Origin: Roseivirga sp. UBA6052
GTDB taxonomy: Bacteria; Bacteroidota; Bacteroidia; Cytophagales; Cyclobacteriaceae
Length of the DNA stretch: 64,000 bases
Assembly: GCA_002427755.1 (NCBI GenBank)
Contig: DIYO01000001.1
Location: 930,001-994,000 of the forward strand
Direction of reading: 5' to 3'
Of the stretch, positions 35,231 to 44,127 are shown piece after piece; positions within the stretch are counted from its first letter, which is position 1, and each line of letters starts with the position of its first letter. The notes beneath the pieces are model-generated. The model saw only the letters and a list, made by a program, of their open reading frames with translations. It made no database searches and had not been told where the DNA came from. The translations under genes were made by a program, and so were the position numbers.

Positions 35231-36409
35231 ATGAACGAAGTATATATTGTATCTGCTGCTAGAACTCCTATTGGCAGCTTTGGAGGAAAATTGGCAGGAT
35301 TTTCTGCAACTGAACTTGGCTCTTTTGCTATTAAAGGTGCTTTGGAAAAAGCAGGTGTTAATGCCAGTGAGGTTCAAGAGGTGTTAATGGGGAATGTAGT
35401 ATCAGCAAATTTAGGTCAGGCTCCAGCTAGACAAGCAGCGCTAGGTGCAGGAATCAGTAACGAGGTACCTTGTACATTGATCAACAAAGTATGCTCATCT
35501 GGTATGAAGTCGATTATGTTTGGTGCCCAGTCTATCATGCTAGGTGTACAAGATGTGATTATTGCTGGCGGTATGGAAAGCATGACGAATATTCCTTTCT
35601 ATATACCTAAAGCACGTTACGGATATAAATTTGGAAATGGAGAAATCATAGATGGTCTACAAAAAGATGGCCTTTGGGAAGTGTATAATCAATTCATGAT
35701 GGGTAATTGTGCTGATAACACAGCGAAAGAAATGGGCATTACTCGTGAAATGCAGGATGAATATGCGATTAACTCCTACAAAAGAACTGAAGCATCTACT
35801 GCGGCAGGTCTTTTCAAAGATGAGATTATATCAGTAGCCATTCCTCAAAGAAAGGGTGACCCTGTGATGATGGAAGAGGACGAAGAATTCAAGAATGTCT
35901 TCTTTGATAAAATCCCTAAACTGAGACCAGCATTTAGCAAAGAAGGCACGGTTACGGCTGCAAATGCTTCTACTATTAATGATGGGGCTGCTGCTATGAT
36001 TTTAATGAGTAAGAAGAAAGTAGAAGAACTGGGTCTTACGCCTATTGCAAAAATCAGAGGATTTGCCGATGCTGCTCAAGACCCATTGTGGTTCACAACG
36101 GCTCCTTCAAAAGCGATTCCAAAGGCAATGGCTATGGCTGGTGTTGAAAAAGGAGATGTAGACTATTACGAAATAAATGAAGCGTTTTCTGCTGTTGCCA
36201 TTGCGAACAACATGGAACTAGACCTCGACCCTGAGACTGTAAATGTAAACGGTGGTGCTGTGGCTATAGGTCATCCACTGGGTGCTTCAGGCGCTCGAAT
36301 CGCAACCACATTAACTTCTGTTCTCAATCAAAAGGACGCGAATATTGGTGTTGCCGGCATCTGTAATGGAGGTGGTGGTGCTTCTGCGATGGTAATCGAG
36401 AAAATCTAA
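35231..36409 (+). CDS. Acetyl-CoA C-acetyltransferase (thiolase)
   Basis: Biosynthetic-type thiolase that condenses two acetyl-CoA to acetoacetyl-CoA or cleaves the product in the reverse direction. The 392 residues match the family length. The nucleophile is Cys88 in 'INKVCSSGMKS'. The second-half motifs 'NEAFSAV', 'GGAVAIGHPLGASGAR' (catalytic His) and 'GICNGGGGASAM' (second Cys) are intact. It is preceded by its own promoter-like box and followed by a strong terminator, so it is monocistronic. Whether it feeds ketone-body, isoprenoid or fatty-acid metabolism is not clear from context. Confidence 0.95.
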   Translation: MNEVYIVSAARTPIGSFGGKLAGFSATELGSFAIKGALEKAGVNASEVQEVLMGNVVSANLGQAPARQAALGAGISNEVPCTLINKVCSSGMKSIMFGAQSIMLGVQDVIIAGGMESMTNIPFYIPKARYGYKFGNGEIIDGLQKDGLWEVYNQFMMGNCADNTAKEMGITREMQDEYAINSYKRTEASTAAGLFKDEIISVAIPQRKGDPVMMEEDEEFKNVFFDKIPKLRPAFSKEGTVTAANASTINDGAAAMILMSKKKVEELGLTPIAKIRGFADAAQDPLWFTTAPSKAIPKAMAMAGVEKGDVDYYEINEAFSAVAIANNMELDLDPETVNVNGGAVAIGHPLGASGARIATTLTSVLNQKDANIGVAGICNGGGGASAMVIEKI

Positions 36410-36430
36410 AAGATTAATACACTATTTGTC

Positions 36431-36464
36431 AAAGCCTTACGTAATTTTACGTGAGGCTTTTTTT
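36431..36464 (+). terminator. Terminator of the thiolase gene, abutting the next ATG
   Basis: AAAGCCT pairs with AGGCTTT and an inner ACGTAA pairs with TTACGT. The T-run (36458-36464) ends directly at the ATG of the next gene at 36465. Terminator and translation start are therefore contiguous. Confidence 0.75.
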
Positions 36465-37781
36465 ATGCAAAAAATCGGTACCACACTCCTATTCACTCTT
36501 TTAAACTTGTGTTGTTTTGGGCAGCAAGAAGTGGTTAAATACTACCCACCTGAATTCAAAAAGGTAAAAGAGAAATACAGTATTCTCAATGGTGATAGCA
36601 CCTTGATTCATGGGGTCTACACCAAATTCTTCGAAGAAGGACAGGTTATGATGACCGGTAACTTCGATAATGGAAAACCAAATGGTGAGTTTGTTGAATT
36701 CTACGAGACAGGAGATACACTTTCCAGAACCAATTATCAAAGCGGTAATAAAACAGGCGCATTTTTAGTACTTTCTAAAGAAGGAATTCCTATTCAAAAA
36801 GGAGCCTATGAAAACAACCAGTTGAATGGTATGATCACAGCTTATTTTGAGAATGGAAAAGTAAAAAAACAGTCAACTTTCAATAATGGCATTTTAGAAG
36901 GGCCCGCAGTTGAATACCATAAAAACGGGAACAAGAAACTTGAGTTCATCTATGCCCAAGGAAAACAAAACGGTTTAGCCAAAAGCTATTATGAGTCAGG
37001 AGAGCTTTCTTCTGAATATTCATATGCAAATGGAATCATCAACGGTGCTTTCAAGACATTCTACAAAAATGGTAATCCCGAATGGTCATACAATTATCAA
37101 AATGGATACAAGAACGGAGCCTATGAGCACTTCAACAATCAAGGCGCACTCATAGAAAAAGGTAGCTATGTAGATGGTATAAATAACGGTTCCAGAGAAA
37201 CTTACTATGACAGTGGAAAACCAAAAGAAATACAATCATTTCAGCTAGGTGCAAAAGTGGGTGAGAACAAGACCTTCTACGAAACAGGAGAGTTGATGTG
37301 GCTGGAAAACTATACAAAGGCAGCTAAAGATGCTGTCATCAAAGAGTATTACAAGTCTGGTCAAGTGAAGTCGGAACAGTACTATAAAGGGGGAAAGCGT
37401 ATCAAAGACTGGAAAACTTTTCATCCTAATGGAGCATTAGCAAACGAAACGCCTTATTTCGAAAATGTAATTAATGGAGTAGTCAATGAGTACAACGACC
37501 AAAAACAAATTCTAAGATCAACTACCTATCAATTCAATAGACAGTCTGGTCCTGTAACAGATTACTATCTTACTGGAAAAAAGAAGACCGTTACGAATTT
37601 TGTTAACGGACAGAAGTCTGGCAGATTCTACCAATACGATGAGAATGAGCAAATCAAGGTAAAAGGAAACCACCTTTATAATGTGCGTCAAGGTACTTGG
37701 CAGTACTTTGATGAGAATGGAAAACTGACAAAGTCAGAAATATATTCTAGAGGAGAATTAGTAAGGTCAACAGAAAATTAA
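36465..37781 (+). CDS. Secreted MORN/YwqK-type repeat protein
   Basis: A 438-residue exported protein starting MQKIGTTLLFTLLNLCCFGQ (signal peptide about 1-20). The rest is about fifteen repeats of the MORN-like pattern 'G-x-x-x-x-x-Y-x-x-G-x-x-K-x-x-x-x-x-x-N-G' (e.g. 'ITAYFENGKVKKQSTFNNGI', 'KSYYESGELSSEYSYANGII'). Such proteins are often labelled 'YwqK family antitoxin', but no toxin partner is present and the label has little meaning here. In Bacteroidota they are probably surface or periplasmic repeat proteins of unknown role. A TTG 39 bases upstream is in frame but lies inside the thiolase terminator and would spoil the signal peptide. Confidence 0.85.
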   Translation: MQKIGTTLLFTLLNLCCFGQQEVVKYYPPEFKKVKEKYSILNGDSTLIHGVYTKFFEEGQVMMTGNFDNGKPNGEFVEFYETGDTLSRTNYQSGNKTGAFLVLSKEGIPIQKGAYENNQLNGMITAYFENGKVKKQSTFNNGILEGPAVEYHKNGNKKLEFIYAQGKQNGLAKSYYESGELSSEYSYANGIINGAFKTFYKNGNPEWSYNYQNGYKNGAYEHFNNQGALIEKGSYVDGINNGSRETYYDSGKPKEIQSFQLGAKVGENKTFYETGELMWLENYTKAAKDAVIKEYYKSGQVKSEQYYKGGKRIKDWKTFHPNGALANETPYFENVINGVVNEYNDQKQILRSTTYQFNRQSGPVTDYYLTGKKKTVTNFVNGQKSGRFYQYDENEQIKVKGNHLYNVRQGTWQYFDENGKLTKSEIYSRGELVRSTEN

Positions 37782-37811
37782 CTTCTAAGACTATTCGTCT
37801 GGCATTTATCT

Positions 37812-37819
37812 TATTTTTG
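37812..37819 (+). promoter_or_regulatory. Minus-7 box just upstream of purC
   Basis: TATTTTTG fits TAnnTTTG. It ends only four bases before the purC ATG, so if it is used the transcript would be leaderless or start within the first codons. No minus-33 box is seen, so this assignment is weak. Confidence 0.35.
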
Positions 37820-37823
37820 CACA

Positions 37824-38765
37824 ATGCCGCAAGGACTAAAAGAAACCCATTTCAATTTTACTGGCCAACTTGATTTCTACAGAGGAAAAGTAAGAGACAT
37901 TTACTTCTTTGAAGACGAACTAGTAATGGTTGCTTCAGATAGGATTTCTGCATTTGATGTTATTCTACCTGAACCCATTCCTTACAAAGGTCAAGTACTT
38001 AACCAAATAGCTTCAAAATTTTTAAAAGCAACGGAAGATATTGTTCCTAACTGGATTTCATCAAGCCCAGACCCTAGCGTTAGTGTGGGTAAAAAATGTG
38101 AACCGTATGCTGTTGAGATGGTGATCAGAGGCTACTTAGCAGGCCATGCATGGAGAGAGTATAGAGATGGAAAAAGAGAGCTTTGTGGTGTATCATTACC
38201 TGAAGGATTAAAGGAAAATGATAAACTGCCCTCTCCTATTATAACGCCAAGTACAAAAGCTACAGAAGGACATGACGAAGATATCTCTAGAGAAGAGATT
38301 ATTGCGCAAGGAATTGTAGCTGAAAAAGAATATGAAAAGCTTGAAGCGTATACATATGCACTTTTTCAGAGAGGTACTGAGATGGCTGCCAAACAAGGCC
38401 TGATACTAGTGGACACTAAATATGAATTCGGAAAGTATAAGGGAGAAATCACTTTAATTGACGAAATCCATACACCTGACTCTTCCAGATACTTCTACAA
38501 AGAAGGGTATCAGGAAAGTCAAGATGCCGGAGAAAAACAAAAGCAGCTATCTAAGGAGTTTGTTAGACAATGGCTCATAGAAAATGGCTTCCAAGGAAAA
38601 GACGGACAGCAAATTCCTGAAATGACTCCCCAAGTTGTTCAATCTATTTCTGACAGATACATTGAACTTTATGAAAAAGTGACAGGAGAAACATTTAAGA
38701 AGTCAGATGGTACAAATATTGTAGCACGCATTGAAGATAATATTTTAAATTACCTATCGAATTGA
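37824..38765 (+). CDS. purC: Phosphoribosylaminoimidazole-succinocarboxamide synthase
   Basis: Purine biosynthesis enzyme that joins CAIR and aspartate with ATP to give SAICAR. At 313 residues it is the longer form seen in Bacteroidota and eukaryotes. Signatures include 'YRGKVRDIYFFEDELVMVAS' near the start, 'DRISAFDVILPEPIPYKGQV', 'VEMVIRGYLAGHAWREY' and 'LVDTKYEFGKYKGEITLIDE'. Other pur genes are absent from the window, so it is a scattered member of the pathway. The downstream STAS gene is 82 bases away on the same strand. Confidence 0.96.
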   Translation: MPQGLKETHFNFTGQLDFYRGKVRDIYFFEDELVMVASDRISAFDVILPEPIPYKGQVLNQIASKFLKATEDIVPNWISSSPDPSVSVGKKCEPYAVEMVIRGYLAGHAWREYRDGKRELCGVSLPEGLKENDKLPSPIITPSTKATEGHDEDISREEIIAQGIVAEKEYEKLEAYTYALFQRGTEMAAKQGLILVDTKYEFGKYKGEITLIDEIHTPDSSRYFYKEGYQESQDAGEKQKQLSKEFVRQWLIENGFQGKDGQQIPEMTPQVVQSISDRYIELYEKVTGETFKKSDGTNIVARIEDNILNYLSN

Positions 38766-38847
38766 TACAGTCACAGCTTTGCCAAAGGGTTAAACCTTTT
38801 TCTTTGATTGAGATTTGTAATCGTTGATAAAAGACTAAAACGTTCAA

Positions 38848-39210
38848 ATGAAATTTAGCATAGACAAGCAAGATGCTTACACCATCTTTAAACTAGAGGA
38901 AGACAAACTTGATTCTACACTTTCACCTGAGTTAAAGTCAGAGTTGGTTTCTCTCCAAGCACAAGGAACTACCAACCTTATCTTAAATCTTTCAGCAACC
39001 AAATATGCGGACTCATCGGGTCTAAGCGCATTACTAACTGGTAACAGAGCTTACACTGAGAATGATGGTGCATTTATTCTTTCGGAGATTACTCCATTTG
39101 TAGACAAGCTGTTGACCATCTCTCAACTTAACAATGTGTTAACCATATTGGCTAGTGATGAAGCGGCAGTGGATTTGATAAGAGCAAATAGCCCGGAAGA
39201 AGGAGAATAA
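38848..39210 (+). CDS. STAS-domain protein (anti-anti-sigma-like)
   Basis: A 120-residue STAS domain of SpoIIAA/RsbV type. The regulatory phosphorylation site region reads 'TKYADSSGLSALLTGNRAY', with Asp55-Ser56-Ser57-Gly58 equivalent to the Ser-phosphorylation motif. Such proteins release sigma factors from anti-sigma kinases or act in other switches. No RsbW-like kinase is nearby. It lies 6 bases before the RNase Z gene, so the two are probably co-transcribed, a pairing often seen in Bacteroidota. Confidence 0.88.
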   Translation: MKFSIDKQDAYTIFKLEEDKLDSTLSPELKSELVSLQAQGTTNLILNLSATKYADSSGLSALLTGNRAYTENDGAFILSEITPFVDKLLTISQLNNVLTILASDEAAVDLIRANSPEEGE

Positions 39211-39216
39211 CTTCTT

Positions 39217-40134
39217 TTGAGCATTAAAGTAAAAATATTAGGCTCTAACTCTGCAGCACCTGCTCATAGAAGGCATCATACCTCTCAATTGATAAATATT
39301 GAGGGTAAGTACTACCTAATGGACTGTGGCGAAGCGACTCAGTTGCAACTGAAGCGATATAAAATTAGAGCTCAAAGAATTAGCAATATCTTTATTAGTC
39401 ACCTGCACGGTGATCATTACCTAGGGTTAATGGGGCTTCTTTCTACCATGCATTTAATGGGTAGGCAGAAGCCTCTTAATCTTTATGGCCCTCCAGGTTT
39501 GGATGAAATCATCACACTTCAATTGAAACACTCACAAACAGTATTCAATTACGAAGTGAATTTCCACACTGTAGACACAACTGTTTTTCAACCTGTTCAT
39601 GAAGATGATCACGTAGTGGTTTACTCTATTCCTTTAGACCATAGAATTCCATGTGCCGGATATCTTTTTGAAGAGAAGAAAAAGAACAGAAGAATCATAA
39701 AAGACAAGTTACCGAGTGACTTCTCAATTAGGAACATTGTAAGACTGAAACACGGAGAAGATATTTTGGATGATGACGGAAGTGTAATTTTCAAAAATTC
39801 AGATCTCACACTAGACCCTAGACAATCATTCAAATATGCTTTTTGTTCAGATACAAAATATAATGAGTCTATAGTCCCATTAATAGAAGGTGCTGATATG
39901 CTTTACCATGAAGCCACCTTCTTAGATGAGCACATGGATCGCGCCTCCAACACCTACCATTCTACAGCTAAAGAAGCGGCAACTATTGCCCAAAAGGCCA
40001 ATGTAGGCAAATTGTTATTAGGTCATTTTTCCGTACGCTACAAAGAACTAGATCCAATTCAGGAAGAAGCTAGGACAATTTTCCCCGAAGCCTATTTGGC
40101 ATTAGAAGGTGAGGAATTCAGTTTAGAAAGCTAA
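39217..40134 (+). CDS. rnz: Ribonuclease Z
   Basis: Zinc-dependent tRNA 3'-endonuclease that removes the 3' trailer of tRNA precursors. This matters here because none of the window's tRNAs encodes CCA. The 305-residue metallo-beta-lactamase fold shows 'SHLHGDHYLG' (His62, His64, Asp66, His67), 'YAFCSDTKY' (Asp), 'LYHEATFL' and 'LLGHFSVRY' (final His). The start must be TTG at 39217 because the beta-strand 'IKVKILGSNSAAP' begins at once and no ATG or GTG is available; AAGGAG-like sequence precedes it. It is followed by the VUT-family transporter gene after 2 bases. Confidence 0.95.
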   Translation: MSIKVKILGSNSAAPAHRRHHTSQLINIEGKYYLMDCGEATQLQLKRYKIRAQRISNIFISHLHGDHYLGLMGLLSTMHLMGRQKPLNLYGPPGLDEIITLQLKHSQTVFNYEVNFHTVDTTVFQPVHEDDHVVVYSIPLDHRIPCAGYLFEEKKKNRRIIKDKLPSDFSIRNIVRLKHGEDILDDDGSVIFKNSDLTLDPRQSFKYAFCSDTKYNESIVPLIEGADMLYHEATFLDEHMDRASNTYHSTAKEAATIAQKANVGKLLLGHFSVRYKELDPIQEEARTIFPEAYLALEGEEFSLES

Positions 40135-40136
40135 GT

Positions 40137-40937
40137 ATGAGTCAGTCCATTCTAACCAGTAAAAAGACCAACTTATTTATTATCCTTAGTGGTATTTTTA
40201 TCACCAATGCCCTCATTGCTGAACTCATAGGTGGCAAAATATTTTCAGTAGAAAAAACCTTAGGCTATGCTCCTTTAGACATCCCTCTAATGGGAGATTA
40301 CCTTCTATCATTTAACCTGACAGCCGGTGTGGTGCTCTGGCCTGTAGTTTTTATTACTACAGATATTATTAATGAATACTTCGGAAAGAAGGGTGTTAGA
40401 AAGATCACCTTTATTACTGTTGGCCTGATTGCTTATGCATTTGTGGCGATTTATCTGGCTATGAAACTGGCTCCAGCTGATTTCTGGCTGGAAGTATTTG
40501 GTACTGATGAAAATGGTGTTCCATTCGACATCAATTATGCCTTCCAACAGGTTCTTACACAAGGGCTAAATATCATTTTCGCCTCACTCGTAGCTTTTGT
40601 AATAGGGCAATTCGTAGATGTTTATGTATTCCATAGACTTAGAAATCTTACCGGGAAACATAAAATTTGGTTGAGAGCTACTGGCTCAACTTTAGTATCT
40701 CAGCTAATAGATAGCTTTGTAGTCTTGGGTGTTGCTTTCTATCTCTTAGGTGACTGGCCACTGTCGCAAGTAATTGCGGTGGGTTTAACTAACTACATTT
40801 ATAAGTTCTTGATAGCAGTTGGCTTAACGCCTTTGCTCTACATAGCGCATTATGTCATTGATAATTATTTAGGAAAAGAACTCTCCGATGAAATGATGGA
40901 AAGCGCCAATCAAGAGAGTGGAAAATCCCTTTTCTAA
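40137..40937 (+). CDS. Queuosine precursor transporter (VUT family, YhhQ-like)
   Basis: A 266-residue membrane protein of the vitamin-uptake-like VUT/ECF family (YhhQ), which imports queuosine precursors such as preQ0/preQ1 for tRNA modification. It has about six membrane segments. Family marks are 'NALIAELIGGKIFSV' in the first helix, 'FITTDIINEYFGKKGVRK' (the conserved D-x-x-x-E-x-F-G-K motif), and 'STLVSQLIDSFVVLGVAFYL' (Ser-Gln-x-x-Asp). It lies 2 bases after RNase Z, making a STAS-RNase Z-transporter unit partly linked to tRNA processing. Its 3' end overlaps the convergent TrmH gene by 4 bases. Confidence 0.92.
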   Translation: MSQSILTSKKTNLFIILSGIFITNALIAELIGGKIFSVEKTLGYAPLDIPLMGDYLLSFNLTAGVVLWPVVFITTDIINEYFGKKGVRKITFITVGLIAYAFVAIYLAMKLAPADFWLEVFGTDENGVPFDINYAFQQVLTQGLNIIFASLVAFVIGQFVDVYVFHRLRNLTGKHKIWLRATGSTLVSQLIDSFVVLGVAFYLLGDWPLSQVIAVGLTNYIYKFLIAVGLTPLLYIAHYVIDNYLGKELSDEMMESANQESGKSLF

Positions 40938-41665
40938 CGAAAGAAGTTATCTAAAACTACAGCAGTTGACACAGCTACATTGAGCGACTCTGCTCCTCCT
41001 CTCCCAGGAATTAACACAGGCTTATTTATGTATTTCTGAACTGATTCTGATATCCCTTTAGATTCATTACCCATTACTACAATAGCATCAGACTTAAGCT
41101 CCTCATTATAAATATTCTCACCGTTCAAAAGAGCTCCATAAACCGGTAAATCTACTTTCGCCAGCCAATTCGATAAGTTTGTATAAACTAACTGCACTCT
41201 AGTAAAAGACCCCATAGTTGAGTTGATCACTTTAGGATTGTAGAAATCTGCTGTTTCTTCGCTGCAGATAATTTTTCTAATTCCATACCAATCTGCTATA
41301 CGAATAATGGTCCCTAGATTACCAGGGTCTCTTACATCATCTAGAACCAAGGTAATCCCTTTATCAGATGTAGTTTCTTGTATTGAATCAGGCATCTCAA
41401 CAACAGCAATGGCCGCATTATTCGATTTAAATGTACCTGCCTGCTGAAGCACATCTTCCTTCACCCGAAAAACATTCAAATCCTCTGAATTTATGCCAGA
41501 TAAAAAGTCTTCCGTTGCAAGCAGTGTATTGATGTGAAAACTTGAATTCATCACCTCCCCCACTCCTTTAGCTCCTTCCACAAGAAACAATCGCTCTTGA
41601 TCGCGATATTTTTTTAATTGTAGAGATTTAAAGTACTTTATTTGTCGTTTAGAAAGCATATCCAT
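40934..41665 (-). CDS. TrmH/SpoU-family RNA methyltransferase
   Basis: A 243-residue SPOUT methyltransferase that 2'-O-methylates rRNA or tRNA. The N-terminal substrate-binding domain has 'RQIKYFKSLQLKKYRDQERL'. The knotted catalytic domain has 'LVLDDVRDPGNLGTIIRIA' (motif 1), 'IVVMGNESKGIS' (motif 2) and 'LIPGRGGAESLNVAVSTAVV' (motif 3). The exact target base cannot be read from sequence. Its start codon (41665-41663 on the minus strand) abuts or overlaps the start of the divergent tamL gene, leaving no separate promoter region. Confidence 0.93.
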   Translation of the reverse strand: MDMLSKRQIKYFKSLQLKKYRDQERLFLVEGAKGVGEVMNSSFHINTLLATEDFLSGINSEDLNVFRVKEDVLQQAGTFKSNNAAIAVVEMPDSIQETTSDKGITLVLDDVRDPGNLGTIIRIADWYGIRKIICSEETADFYNPKVINSTMGSFTRVQLVYTNLSNWLAKVDLPVYGALLNGENIYNEELKSDAIVVMGNESKGISESVQKYINKPVLIPGRGGAESLNVAVSTAVVLDNFFR

Positions 41666-41673
41666 TGTTCTCC

Positions 41674-44127
41674 GTGAAGATAGGCATCCGATTTTTTTAC
41701 TACAGTTTATTCATACTAATAATTTCGTCCTGTTCTGGAACGAAACATTTAGAAAGAGGAGAAGAATGGCTTTATAATCAAGAAATAAAAGGAGTTACTA
41801 AGGCAAACTCCAATGAATTAAGAGATCAGATTACACTTACGCCTAATACGAGAATTCCAATCATTGGCCCTATTGGGGCAGCCATCTATGAATCAGGAGA
41901 AAATGCTTTAGACACAGCTAAAATCGAATCTAAACGAAGTGCATTTGTGGCTAAGATTGACAAAAAAATAGCAACGAAGACAGGTCAAGGTAAGTCAACA
42001 AAGAAACTAGAAGCGAAAAAGGTCAGGAAGCTAGATAGGTATGACAAAATCCTTCGACTCGGTAACACAAGAATGAGAACAGGGTCTCCATTGGCCATTT
42101 ATGATAGCGTACAAATTGAGGATTCAAGACAAAGAATTGAGGCTTATTTAAGAAACAAAGGGTTTAGAGCTAATCGAGTATCCATAGACAAAAAAGTAAA
42201 AAGGAAAAAAGTTACCCAAACCTTTCAAGTATCTGAGGGCCCTAGGAGTTTTATAGATAGTCTTCAAATCAGAACAGCGAATCCTCTGATTGCTCGACTA
42301 ATCGAAGATTTCAAAAGCGAGTCCTACCTTAAAGAAGGAGATTTCTTTGACAGACAGAATCTTGAACTTGAACGTGATAGACTAGACCTTTTATTGAGAG
42401 ACCATGGTTATTTCGACTTCAGTAAGCAGTACATTGAATACAATATCTTCTATGCCCCTGACAGTACTGACTTATGGATAATCACCATTATCAACCAGCC
42501 TAATGATAGGCCTGAGCATTCCTATTACGATCTAGATTCGATCATTGTTAATACCAATGGCAATCTTCCAATTGAAAATTCTACCGCATACAAAGGTGTA
42601 AGGTATAACCTCTCAAGTACCAAATACTCGCCAAAGGTTATTGACTCAAGACTTATAATTGAGCCTAACCAAAGCTACAATTACACAAAAGCTGTTAATA
42701 CTCAGAAACAACTCCTAAACATGGACATGTTTAGATTTGTAAACCTGAACTTTGATACCACTTTGGTTCCAGGGAAATTTGTAGCCAATATTTATACCGC
42801 CCCACTACAGAAATTTCAATTAACACAAGAAGTTGGTGTAAATGTTAACGAAGGCCTCCCTGGTCCCTTCTACAATATTTCGCTAAGAAATAGAAATACA
42901 TTTCAAGGGGCTGAGATTCTTCAAATCAATGGCTTTATTGGAGCTGAAGGTGTTGCCGCTGCTTCGGAACAAAGCGGTCTCTATCGAAGCTTTCAATACG
43001 GTGGAAACATGTCACTCACTTTTCCGAGGTTCATTACACCATTTAAATCTAGAGGCCTGAACAAGAGCACGTTTAACCCTAAATCAAGAGTATCTCTAGG
43101 GTTTGCTTTTACCGACCGGCCAGAATACACTAGAAGTAACCTGAATGGAACGTATGCCTATACTTGGCAGAATACACCTGGAACAAAGATATTCACCTTG
43201 AATGTTGCTGATATCAACCTGATTAATACAACAGATTTAGACCCTTTATTTGAGCAACAGCTTAATGAACTATCGGCTCAAGGAAACACATTAAATTTGG
43301 CTTTCAATAGATCATTTGTTTCAAGTACCTCTTTCAACGCCACATACAACTTCAATTATGGTGTGCCGAATACAAATTCGAGCTTTTTAAGATTGTTCTT
43401 AGAATCAGGGGGTACTATATATGATTTAATTGGCACAGGCCTTCTCGATAATAACTCTTTAGAATTCTATCAATTCGCTAAGGCACAAATAGATTATAGA
43501 CGTTTTGTACCACTACAGAATGAAAAATCATTGTCATTCAGAGTAAACACAGGAGTAGCCATTCCTTACGGAGATAACAGAGCACTTCCGTATGAAAAAT
43601 TCTTTTTTAGTGGTGGATCTAACAGCAATAGAGCATGGAACCCAAGACGTTTAGGACCAGGATCTTCTTTTCCTTACTTACTAGATGAATTCGGACAAAA
43701 TGTGAGAGATGATAATGGTAACCTAGTACCTAACAGAACCGGTGTTAATAGCTATCAATTCGAGCAGCCTGGAGAAATTCTGTTAGACCTTAGCGTAGAA
43801 TACAGAGCCAATATTCAAAGTTTTGTTGACTGGGCATTTTTTATAGACGCAGGTAATATTTGGCGAGTAGATGAATTTCAAGAGCCTGGTCCGGGAGAAG
43901 TTGTTAGAGTCTCTCAAGGAGGTCAGTTTGAATTGAACAGGTTTTACAAAGAACTGGCAGTAGGTGCAGGTCTCGGTATTCGCCTTGACTTCTCTTTCCT
44001 AGTTTTCCGTTTCGATGTTGGTCACAAAATCCGTGATCCTCGCTTTCCGGTTGGAGAACGTTGGCAAAGACTGTTCACCCGAAGTGGGCAAACTGTATGG
44101 AATATAGCAGTAGGGTATCCTTTCTAG
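41674..44127 (+). CDS. TamL-type lipoprotein BamA/TamA homologue
   Basis: Outer-membrane Omp85-family protein with a lipoprotein signal, the TamL form described in Bacteroidota. From GTG at 41674 the N-terminus is MKIGIRFFYYSLFILIISSC, with the lipobox Cys at residue 20. POTRA-like domains follow (about 95-400), then the 16-strand barrel ending 'WNIAVGYPF' with terminal Phe. The Omp85 loop-6 motif appears as 'FSGGSNSNRAWNPRRLGPGS', the usual V/IRGF sequence being NRAW here. An in-frame TTG at 41665 is an alternative start. TamL normally pairs with the inner-membrane protein TamB, but no tamB is adjacent. Confidence 0.9.
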   Translation: MKIGIRFFYYSLFILIISSCSGTKHLERGEEWLYNQEIKGVTKANSNELRDQITLTPNTRIPIIGPIGAAIYESGENALDTAKIESKRSAFVAKIDKKIATKTGQGKSTKKLEAKKVRKLDRYDKILRLGNTRMRTGSPLAIYDSVQIEDSRQRIEAYLRNKGFRANRVSIDKKVKRKKVTQTFQVSEGPRSFIDSLQIRTANPLIARLIEDFKSESYLKEGDFFDRQNLELERDRLDLLLRDHGYFDFSKQYIEYNIFYAPDSTDLWIITIINQPNDRPEHSYYDLDSIIVNTNGNLPIENSTAYKGVRYNLSSTKYSPKVIDSRLIIEPNQSYNYTKAVNTQKQLLNMDMFRFVNLNFDTTLVPGKFVANIYTAPLQKFQLTQEVGVNVNEGLPGPFYNISLRNRNTFQGAEILQINGFIGAEGVAAASEQSGLYRSFQYGGNMSLTFPRFITPFKSRGLNKSTFNPKSRVSLGFAFTDRPEYTRSNLNGTYAYTWQNTPGTKIFTLNVADINLINTTDLDPLFEQQLNELSAQGNTLNLAFNRSFVSSTSFNATYNFNYGVPNTNSSFLRLFLESGGTIYDLIGTGLLDNNSLEFYQFAKAQIDYRRFVPLQNEKSLSFRVNTGVAIPYGDNRALPYEKFFFSGGSNSNRAWNPRRLGPGSSFPYLLDEFGQNVRDDNGNLVPNRTGVNSYQFEQPGEILLDLSVEYRANIQSFVDWAFFIDAGNIWRVDEFQEPGPGEVVRVSQGGQFELNRFYKELAVGAGLGIRLDFSFLVFRFDVGHKIRDPRFPVGERWQRLFTRSGQTVWNIAVGYPF

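Noticed and set aside
36465..37781. Toxin-antitoxin system based on the YwqK 'antitoxin' label
   Set aside because: The product is a secreted MORN-type repeat protein and no toxin-like partner gene is adjacent.
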